Part shown: one piece after another, positions 1 to 4,931 of the stretch
Numbering within the stretch: the stretch's first letter is position 1
Layout of the letters: every line of letters starts with the position of its first letter
Assembly (NCBI GenBank): GCA_027066595.1
Contig: JAMONG010000203.1
Location: 1-8,521 of the forward strand
Length of the DNA: 8,521 nt
Source: Sulfurovum sp.
GTDB taxonomy: Bacteria > Campylobacterota > Campylobacteria > Campylobacterales > Sulfurovaceae
Direction: 5' to 3'
The notes under the pieces: model-generated
Database searches by the model: none
What the model was told of the DNA's origin: nothing
Seen by the model: the letters and a program-made list of their open reading frames with translations, nothing else
Program-made: the position numbers and the translations under genes

Positions 1-159
1 TTATTATTGTTTTAAATATGGTTTGATTTTTCTTCATTCCTTTTTTTCTTTGTTTCACAACAAAGCAAAAAACGAATCCAAAAAAAGAAAATGTGACCAC
101 TGTCGCGACTACTCACTTCCTTGATAAATAGAGGATAAGTTTATTATATTAAAGTTCCT
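1..159. other. AT-rich non-coding flank
   Basis: No gene is supported here. The stretch lies downstream of the minus-strand fusion gene. It contains a perfect 7-bp inverted repeat, CTTTGTT/AACAAAG with a 4-base loop (48-65). On neither strand is this followed by a T run: plus continues CAAAAAA, minus continues AAAAAAA. It is therefore not a convincing terminator. No promoter or small gene was recognised. Confidence 0.5.
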
Positions 160-900
160 TTACCCTCTCTGTGTCTCTCCAGAAAAGCCAATAATTCCTG
201 GGCGTAGGTTACAGACATTTTCAAAACCCATCCCTTTCATGGCATGTTGTACTTGATAGCTTCTGCTTCCTGAGTGGCAGTAGACGATGATGTTTTCTGT
301 TTTTTTACTTGCAAGTTCTTCTTCTACTTTCGCGTAAAACTGTGAAGTAGGTACAAGTACGTCAGTACCAACGATGTGACCCATTTGGTACTCCATATAC
401 TCTCTTGTATCTACAAGCGTAAAGTCAATCATACCTAGTTTTTTTGCTTCTATGAGGGCTTCTAGTTCGTCACCATCTAATTGTTCTTCTTTAAGGAGTA
501 CTTCTGCTTGTTCTTTTGTGAGACCTTTTGAGTGTGTATGTACCACTTCTTCTATCTCGTCGTGTTGTGCTTGTGCTGCTGCGTACTCTGGTGTACAGAA
601 GATACCACAGTGACAAAGCCCATCCTCAGGTATCTCTTTTTCTATGGCAGGAGTACAGGGACAGATGCGGTTATCTGCAGCTTTTTGTTCCTCTTTTGTC
701 TCCCCTATGACCATAAAACATGGACAAAAGCGTTTCCCGTAGATGAGTTTATTGCGTGCAAGCCCCATGGCTACACCTTCGTTGACTTCTTCATTAGGGT
801 TAGGAACCCAGCCAAATTGTTTATAGACTTTATCTACAAATTTTCCTGTTTTTTCTAGTTCTACCTGAAATTCATCAGAGTTCATATCTATCTGTTGCAT
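160..900 (-). CDS. Ferredoxin-thioredoxin reductase catalytic domain fused to rhodanese domain
   Basis: A 246-residue cytoplasmic protein with no signal peptide. Residues about 10-110 form an FTR beta (catalytic subunit) domain: CPC at 59-61, CPC at 80-82, CHC at 96-98, and an extra Cys102. By analogy with plant-type FTR, Cys59, Cys80, Cys82 and Cys96 should hold a [4Fe-4S] cluster, while Cys61 and Cys98, next to His97, form the redox disulfide. Residues about 125-246 are a rhodanese domain with active loop CHSGSR (Cys208 to Arg213), expected to carry a persulfide. The cysteine spacing (X18 and X13) is longer than the X16/X8 of cyanobacterial FTR. The start codon shares one base with the stop of the upstream lipoprotein gene (TAATG) and has AAGGA before it, so the two are co-translated. 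The likely role is thiol/disulfide or sulfane-sulfur transfer; the substrate is unknown. No FTR variable subunit is seen nearby. Confidence 0.9.
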   Translation of the reverse strand: MQQIDMNSDEFQVELEKTGKFVDKVYKQFGWVPNPNEEVNEGVAMGLARNKLIYGKRFCPCFMVIGETKEEQKAADNRICPCTPAIEKEIPEDGLCHCGIFCTPEYAAAQAQHDEIEEVVHTHSKGLTKEQAEVLLKEEQLDGDELEALIEAKKLGMIDFTLVDTREYMEYQMGHIVGTDVLVPTSQFYAKVEEELASKKTENIIVYCHSGSRSYQVQHAMKGMGFENVCNLRPGIIGFSGETQRG

Positions 901-1397
901 TAATTTCCTTTACTCGTATTTATCTCTAAACTTTTCGTGACATCATCAAATTCTTTGGCAAAAACCTGTATTCTTTGTCCCCATGTTTCCAAAAGATTTT
1001 TTGTTTTATTTAAGTCAATGCTTACTCTGTTTTCGTTGATTTGTATTCCCTCTTCTTGGAGGTTGAGTATCCCTTTTTGTAAATCTTCTGAGACTTTTTT
1101 GATTTTAGTCTCCATTTTTTGATTGAGTGCATTGAAAAAATCTTTGGTTTTATTGGTATCTATGATGATAGTCCCATTATGCATATCGATACCCATTTGG
1201 TTGATTTGTGTGGGGGTTTTTGATTGTTCACGTTTTTTTTCTGCAATCTCTTTGGCTTTTACTTCAGCCAGTACTTTTGCTCTTGTTTCTGCCACTATTT
1301 TAGCATCATGTGCAGCTTGTTTTTTAGCGTCATTTTTTTTATCTTGACAACCTGTAAATGAGAGGAGTAAAATAAGTGTGAGTAGTAAGTATCTCAT
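900..1397 (-). CDS. Small lipoprotein with coiled coil and duplicated C-terminal repeat
   Basis: A 165-residue protein of unknown family. Residues 1-16 are a hydrophobic signal and Cys17 sits in a lipobox-like FTGC, so a lipoprotein anchored by Cys17 is predicted. Residues about 18-60 are rich in Ala, Lys and Glu and look like a charged helix or coiled coil. Two related units of about 48 residues follow (about 69-116 and 117-164), sharing the pattern GI, then ID-x-NKTK, then Q-K/R-M/I. This suggests an internal duplication. The SD AAAGGA lies 6-7 bases before the ATG. It is the first gene of an operon with the FTR-rhodanese gene, whose start overlaps its stop by one base. The function is not recognised; a structural or periplasmic partner role would be a guess. 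Confidence 0.75.
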   Translation of the reverse strand: MRYLLLTLILLLSFTGCQDKKNDAKKQAAHDAKIVAETRAKVLAEVKAKEIAEKKREQSKTPTQINQMGIDMHNGTIIIDTNKTKDFFNALNQKMETKIKKVSEDLQKGILNLQEEGIQINENRVSIDLNKTKNLLETWGQRIQVFAKEFDDVTKSLEINTSKGN

Positions 1398-1422
1398 ATC
1401 TATCCTTTATAATTATAGATAC

Positions 1423-1428
1423 ATTATA
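1423..1428 (-). promoter_or_regulatory. -10 box for the lipoprotein/FTR-rhodanese operon
   Basis: Reading the minus strand, a perfect TATAAT lies 25 bases before the ATG at 1397. No clear -35 hexamer is present at 17 bp, which is common in Campylobacterota sigma70 promoters. A second TATAAT-like string overlaps 1410-1415 but is too close to the SD to be preferred. Confidence 0.5.
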
Positions 1429-1450
1429 CAATGATTTATGAAAGTGAGGT

Positions 1451-1478
1451 AAAACTCCTATCTCTTTAGATATAGGAG
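1451..1478 (-). terminator. Terminator of the cysteine-rich peptide operon
   Basis: An inverted repeat CTCCTAT/ATAGGAG (1455-1478) has a short inner stem and a TTTA-type loop. On the minus strand it is followed directly by TTTT (1454-1451). It lies 27 bases past the stop of the cysteine-rich peptide gene. It fits a modest intrinsic terminator separating this operon from the lipoprotein/FTR-rhodanese operon. Confidence 0.6.
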
Positions 1479-1504
1479 CTTAATGTTGAAAGGGGTTGGG
1501 TAGA

Positions 1505-1777
1505 TTATCCACATTTACCTTCACCACATTTACCTTTTTCAGGGGCTTTCTTTTCAGTACCACCACATTTGCCTGCTTCACATTTCATAGCATCTTTATT
1601 TTCGGCTGCTTTTCCATCTGCACATTTCTTTTTCATCTCTTGTTTGTCAGCACCAGCACATTTACCCGCTTCACATTTCATCTCTTGTGAGGCTTTTCCC
1701 TCAGCACATTTACCTTCAGCTGTTGAAAGTGTAAATACAAGTGAGAGTGCTCCAAGTAATATAAGTAGTTGTTTCAT
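1505..1777 (-). CDS. Secreted low-complexity Cys-rich peptide, HvfA-like metallophore precursor
   Basis: A 90-residue protein with a Sec signal (residues 1-20, cleavage after STA) and a mature part almost wholly of Glu, Gly, Lys, Cys and Ala. It has eight cysteines (24, 35, 40, 52, 66, 71, 84, 89). They sit in EGKC/EAGKC/KGKC units and it ends in GKCGEGKCG. A unit MKCEAGKC occurs twice (33-40 and 64-71). The EGKCG pentapeptide repeat after a signal peptide is the hallmark of HvfA-type RiPP precursors, whose cysteines are turned into oxazolone/thioamide copper ligands by an MNIO (DUF692) enzyme with a DUF2063-type partner. Neither enzyme gene is in this window, so modification is inferred only from the motif and the adjacent DoxX gene. 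It lies 14 bases after the DoxX stop with SD AAAGGA, the last gene of its operon. Alternatively it is an unmodified metal-binding, thiol-rich peptide. Confidence 0.68.
   Translation of the reverse strand: MKQLLILLGALSLVFTLSTAEGKCAEGKASQEMKCEAGKCAGADKQEMKKKCADGKAAENKDAMKCEAGKCGGTEKKAPEKGKCGEGKCG
1560..1681 (-). repeat. Internal direct repeat in the Cys-rich peptide gene
   Basis: Two 29-base copies (1560-1588 and 1653-1681), 93 bases apart, differ at only about four positions. They encode the repeated MKCEAGKC unit. They indicate growth of the peptide by in-frame duplication. Confidence 0.75.
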
Positions 1778-1791
1778 TGTTTTTCCTTTGT

Positions 1792-2220
1792 TTATTGCTC
1801 TTCACCAAAAAGTAGGTAATCTAAGCTAAGTTTTCCAGCTCCAAGTGAAGCAAAGAGGGCTAAAAATAACATGTAATATAGAGGAATACCCCCAAGAATA
1901 TCATGTTCCATGGGAATATGGACTGTTACGATTGCTACAATCATAACAATGATAAGAGGGATAGAGATGAGTCTCGTAAAGAGACCAAGTGCCAAAAGTA
2001 TAACCCCTAAGAGTTCAGCTGTCCCTGCTAAATAAGCATTTAATGTGGGGAAAGGAATGCCATAGCCTGCAAAATTATTTGCGGTTTGTGTCATATCATC
2101 CCATTTCATCATGGCAGGTTCGTAAAACCCATAGGCAACGGCAATACGGGCAAAAAACAAAGATAGACTCTGTCCTTGGCTAAGAATATTTTTACTAAGT
2201 GGATAGATAGTTTTAATCAT
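1792..2220 (-). CDS. DoxX family membrane protein
   Basis: A 142-residue integral membrane protein with about four hydrophobic segments (near residues 18-36, 62-82, 84-102 and 113-130). It has DoxX hallmarks: an Arg in the first helix (FFARIAVAYGF), GIPFP before the second, then ELLGVILLALGLFTR. The start was placed at 2220, not at an in-frame ATG 15 bases upstream, because AAAGGAG at 2226-2232 sits 5 bases before the 2220 ATG and overlaps the upstream ATG. DoxX proteins have been tied to quinone- or thiol-linked redox at the membrane, and a DoxX protein (HvfD/BufD) accompanies HvfA-type precursors in their operons. Here it lies between a Cys-rich lipoprotein gene (37 bases upstream) and the HvfA-like peptide gene (14 bases downstream), supporting a role in handling or exporting these products. 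The exact role is unknown. Confidence 0.9.
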   Translation of the reverse strand: MIKTIYPLSKNILSQGQSLSLFFARIAVAYGFYEPAMMKWDDMTQTANNFAGYGIPFPTLNAYLAGTAELLGVILLALGLFTRLISIPLIIVMIVAIVTVHIPMEHDILGGIPLYYMLFLALFASLGAGKLSLDYLLFGEEQ

Positions 2221-2257
2221 CTTAACTCCTTTCATATACTATAGTTATCTATAGAAA

Positions 2258-2461
2258 TTATTTACCACATTTCCCAGAGGAAGCACATTTTTTGGTGCTA
2301 TCGCATTTTTTTGCAGCTTGTTTTGCATCACCACATTTGCTATTTGATTGACATTTTTTTGCACCATTGCATTTAGATACTGATGCATCATTTCCTGTGG
2401 TACATCCTGTGAATGCAACAAGTGCAAATCCTAGCAATGAAGAAAAAATTAACTTTTTCAT
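2258..2461 (-). CDS. Cysteine-rich small lipoprotein
   Basis: A 67-residue protein with a signal peptide and FTGC lipobox-like site; Cys20 would be lipidated. The remaining 47 residues are hydrophilic (Lys, Ser, Ala, Asn) with six cysteines at 31, 37, 43, 53, 59 and 65. The spacing is regular: X5, X5, X9, X5, X5. Most are preceded by Lys, and the chain ends SGKCGK, echoing the GKCG end of the secreted peptide in the same operon. The SD AGGAG is 6 bases before the ATG. It is the first gene of the three-gene operon and lies next to the divergent promoter region. No family was recognised. A membrane-anchored metal- or thiol-binding protein is inferred from composition and context. Confidence 0.8.
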   Translation of the reverse strand: MKKLIFSSLLGFALVAFTGCTTGNDASVSKCNGAKKCQSNSKCGDAKQAAKKCDSTKKCASSGKCGK

Positions 2462-2502
2462 ATTTGTCTCCTATCTATTTATTTAATTTGTTTGACGTTG
2501 TT

Positions 2503-2508
2503 AGTATA
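2503..2508 (-). promoter_or_regulatory. -10 box for the Cys-rich lipoprotein/DoxX/peptide operon
   Basis: The minus strand reads TATACT about 41 bases before the ATG at 2461. It overlaps the plus-strand TATAAT at 2505-2510, so the two divergent promoters should compete or be jointly controlled. No good -35 hexamer is visible. Confidence 0.45.
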
Positions 2509-2510
2509 AT
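2505..2510 (+). promoter_or_regulatory. -10 box for the GMC dehydrogenase operon
   Basis: A perfect TATAAT with a T-rich upstream stretch (2471-2493) in place of a clear -35, as is usual in Campylobacterota. It would give a leader of about 100 bases before the start at 2617 (about 60 before 2578). Confidence 0.5.
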
Positions 2511-2529
2511 ATTTAGTCCGTGTAACCCA

Positions 2530-2567
2530 TGTGTACTAAATTTATCTGCGTGCACTTAAAGTACACA
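2530..2567. promoter_or_regulatory. Operator-like repeats in the divergent control region
   Basis: Three GTGYACT half-sites occur in 38 bases: GTGTACT (2531-2537, plus), GTGCACT (2550-2556, plus) and GTGTACT read on minus (2560-2566). TGTGTACT (2530-2537) and AGTACACA (2560-2567) are perfect inverted repeats. The last two half-sites also form an imperfect 17-bp palindrome (2550-2566). The sites lie downstream of the plus-strand -10 and upstream of the minus-strand -10. A dimeric regulator could repress one unit while acting differently on the other. The regulator is not in the window. Confidence 0.4.
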
Positions 2568-2616
2568 AAGAGACAATATGATACTATCAACAAGCAATAT
2601 AAAAAAGGTGTTTTTT

Positions 2617-3123
2617 ATGCGAATAAAACGAAGAAAATTTTTAATACTAGGTTCATTGTTAGGTTTGTCTTCTTATGTTAAAGCAGAAAGGACAACAGAC
2701 TTTGAAAAAGAGTTTAAAGCAGTAAAATCAACCATTACAGCCGTACAAGAACATATGTTTCCAAAAGGAAGTAAAATTCCTTCTGCACGTTCTATGCATG
2801 TGACTACATTTTTGTACGAGACGATAACACATAAAAGTTTCGATAGAGATATTAAAGCATTTGTAGTAGAAGGTGCAGAAGAGTTAATGCGTCGAGAAAA
2901 AGGAAAATTTACCTCTATGAATCGTATAGAAAAAGAGAAAGCACTGCGTGATTATGAGATGACAAATTATGGAAGTACATGGTTGTCACGTATGATGACA
3001 CTCACAATGGAGGGAATGTTTTCAGACCCAATATATGGAGCAAACATAAAAGAGAGTGGATGGAAAGCTCTAGGAGCATATGGTGGTTTCCCTCGTCCTA
3101 AGACAAAGTATATGGAGTCATGA
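2617..3123 (+). CDS. Tat-exported small subunit of GMC dehydrogenase (gluconate 2-dehydrogenase subunit 3 family)
   Basis: A 168-residue protein starting MRIKRRKFLILG, a twin-arginine signal (RRKFL) with a hydrophobic core and cleavage after YVKA. This start was chosen over an in-frame ATG at 2578 because AAGGTG lies 6 bases before it and it gives a standard Tat signal; the longer form would add 13 residues. The mature part has the length and helical character of gluconate 2-dehydrogenase subunit 3 proteins, with the ending GWKALGAYGGFPRP. In this family the small subunit carries the export signal, and the leaderless folded flavoprotein is exported with it. The next gene, encoding that flavoprotein, overlaps by four bases (ATGA), consistent with a fixed-ratio complex. 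No cytochrome c subunit gene follows, unlike the three-gene operons of acetic acid bacteria. Campylobacter jejuni has a comparable two-gene gluconate dehydrogenase. Confidence 0.85.
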   Translation: MRIKRRKFLILGSLLGLSSYVKAERTTDFEKEFKAVKSTITAVQEHMFPKGSKIPSARSMHVTTFLYETITHKSFDRDIKAFVVEGAEELMRREKGKFTSMNRIEKEKALRDYEMTNYGSTWLSRMMTLTMEGMFSDPIYGANIKESGWKALGAYGGFPRPKTKYMES

Positions 3124-4799
3124 GTATGTATGATGTGGTGATAATAGGTTCAGGAGCAAGTGGGGGTGCGGTAGCCTATACTTTGTGTAAAGCAGGGTAC
3201 AAAGTGGCTGTTTTAGAAAAAGGTCGGTTAGTAAAAAAAGAAGAATTTTCTAAAGATGAGTTAGCGTATTGTCGTAGAGACTTGGTTACGCCAAGCTTAT
3301 TTGATGAGTACCATACCATAGAAGAAAAGGTAGATGGCAAATGGGTCTCTACCCCTACGTATGAGTCAGGATGGAGCTTTTGGAATGGTAACATTGTAGG
3401 AGGGTCTTCTAATCTTATGTCTGGGATGTTACATCGTTTACACCCTGATGATTTTAGACTTAAAAGTAAGTATGGAGAGATAAAAGGAGCCAATGTTGTA
3501 GATTGGCCTATAAGTTATGAGGAGTTAGAGCCTTATTATGCCTTGGCAGAAGAGTTGGTAGGCATCTCTGGGCATTATGAATCTCATGCGTATGAGCCGA
3601 AGAGAAGTACGCCTAACTTTACCCAGCCACCAACAAAAGAAAACAGGGTTGTCAAGTTGATTGACAAAGCATGTCATTCACTTGGGGTCACACCACTTGT
3701 AACACCACGAGCAGTACTTTCACAAACGAAACCTGGACGTGATGCCTGTTATTACTCAAATTTCTGTGGGAGTTATGGGTGTAGTTCTGGAGCAAAAGGA
3801 AGTTCACGTGAAGCATTATTAAAACCAGCATTAGCCACAGGAAACTTGACACTTTTGACAAACACCCATGTAAAGTATCTCCATACCAAGAGTAAAGATG
3901 AAGTGAGTTATGCGGTGGTGGTAGATACTATTACAGGAAAAGAGAAACAGATAGAGGGCAAGATATTTGTGGTCGCTGCTCAGGCACATGAGTCTGCAAG
4001 GCTACTGTTAAACTCTGCAAATAAACATCATCCTGAGGGGCTAGGAAATAGTTCTGGGGAGCTTGGTAAAAACCTTATCTTTTCTGGTGGAGGGTCAGGA
4101 CAAGGAGAACTACATAAAGAGAGTCTCAAAGAGATAAAGTTTGATGAACTTATGACCACAGGACTTTTTATCAATCGTACGGTACTTGACTGGTATTTTA
4201 TAGATCATTGGTGGGACGGTAAATTTAAAGGTGGTTCAGTTGAATTTATGTTTGAACATCAAAACATCATTTCTCGTGCACGTAAAAATAACTACGAAAA
4301 TGGTAAGTTAGTATGGGGTGAAGCATTGGGAGAGCGAGTGGTAAAACGTATGACAGAGCAAAAAAACATACGTTTTGAAATTTTTAATGATTGGCTACCA
4401 AATGACAACTGTTTTGTCTCACTTGATCCTACGCATAAAGACAAATATGGGATGCCTGTAGGGAAACTTCGTGTAGAAGGGCATCCACAAGATGTAAAAG
4501 TAGGCAAATATATCGCAAAAAAATGTGAAAAGATACTTGAAGAGATGGGAGCTAAAAACATCTATTCGGGAGTCTCTTCTTCTCCTCCTCAGAACTTAGT
4601 AGCTGGGGGATGTCGCTTTGGAGATGACCCTAAGACTTCAGTGCTTAACAAGTATTGTCAATCGCATGATGTAAAAAACCTCTTTGTCGCAGATGCAAGC
4701 TTCATGCCTACAGGGGGGTCAGTGGCTTATACATGGACGATTTATGCGAATGCTTTTAGGGTGGCTGACCATATTTTAGAGAGGTTAAAACAAGTATAA
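3120..4799 (+). CDS. GMC family FAD-dependent oxidoreductase, large subunit
   Basis: A 559-residue flavoprotein. The N-terminal FAD dinucleotide fold is VVIIGSGASGG (6-16) with acidic Glu33; GMC signature regions include NIVGGSSNLMSGMLHR (91-106), and the C-terminal GMC domain ends NLFVADASFMPTGG (520-533). Cys210, Cys216 and Cys221 match the position of [3Fe-4S] ligands in FAD-glucose dehydrogenase-type GMC enzymes, so an Fe-S relay is likely. By eye, the two catalytic positions differ from the family: the His of the H-x-x-GGTRFG block is Leu493 (LVAGGCRFG), and the Asn/His of GKNPTGT-type ends is Ala536 (SVAYTWT). There is no signal peptide, so export with the Tat small subunit is expected. 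GGAG at 3114-3117 is too close to ATG 3120 but ideal (8 bases) for ATG 3126, so translation may begin at residue 3. Substrate unknown; gluconate or another polyol would be a guess. Confidence 0.93.
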   Translation: MSMYDVVIIGSGASGGAVAYTLCKAGYKVAVLEKGRLVKKEEFSKDELAYCRRDLVTPSLFDEYHTIEEKVDGKWVSTPTYESGWSFWNGNIVGGSSNLMSGMLHRLHPDDFRLKSKYGEIKGANVVDWPISYEELEPYYALAEELVGISGHYESHAYEPKRSTPNFTQPPTKENRVVKLIDKACHSLGVTPLVTPRAVLSQTKPGRDACYYSNFCGSYGCSSGAKGSSREALLKPALATGNLTLLTNTHVKYLHTKSKDEVSYAVVVDTITGKEKQIEGKIFVVAAQAHESARLLLNSANKHHPEGLGNSSGELGKNLIFSGGGSGQGELHKESLKEIKFDELMTTGLFINRTVLDWYFIDHWWDGKFKGGSVEFMFEHQNIISRARKNNYENGKLVWGEALGERVVKRMTEQKNIRFEIFNDWLPNDNCFVSLDPTHKDKYGMPVGKLRVEGHPQDVKVGKYIAKKCEKILEEMGAKNIYSGVSSSPPQNLVAGGCRFGDDPKTSVLNKYCQSHDVKNLFVADASFMPTGGSVAYTWTIYANAFRVADHILERLKQV

Positions 4800-4857
4800 G
4801 TATTATATTTTAAGTTAGATTTAAATTCATATTTATTTTTTATTAATAGTATATAGC

Positions 4858-4863
4858 TACAAT
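4858..4863 (+). promoter_or_regulatory. -10 box for the LysM/NlpC hydrolase gene
   Basis: TACAAT, preceded by a T-rich stretch (4830-4848), lies 69 bases before the ATG at 4932. The 132-base gap after the GMC gene has no clear GC hairpin terminator, so some read-through from the dehydrogenase operon is possible. Confidence 0.4.
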
Positions 4864-4888
4864 AGTGAGATATTTTTTAGTATGAGTG

Positions 4889-4907
4889 TACAAGTCTGTA
4901 CCTTGTA
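4889..4907 (+). promoter_or_regulatory. Inverted repeat in the hydrolase leader
   Basis: A perfect TACAAG/CTTGTA inverted repeat with a 7-base spacer lies between the predicted -10 and the SD. It could be an operator or a small leader hairpin. No T run follows, so it is not a terminator. Confidence 0.3.
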
Positions 4908-4931
4908 GTATGTTATTATGTAGGAGTATAT

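Noticed and set aside
48..65. Perfect 7-bp hairpin as terminator of the FTR-rhodanese operon
   Set aside because: No T run follows on either strand; on the minus strand it is followed by A bases.
1560..1681. CRISPR-like repeats
   Set aside because: Only two copies, inside a coding frame and explained by the peptide repeat; there is no spacer array.
1569..1829. Plus-strand open frames opposite the Cys-rich peptide gene
   Set aside because: They are Phe/Ser-rich mirror translations of the repeats, with no SD and no family resemblance.
2245..2427. Minus-strand open frame of 60 codons overlapping the Cys-rich lipoprotein
   Set aside because: It is out of frame with the lipoprotein, which has a clear SD, signal peptide and lipobox; this frame has none.
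2492..2497. TTGACG as -35 of the GMC operon promoter
   Set aside because: It is only 7 bases from the TATAAT, far short of the required 16-18 bases.
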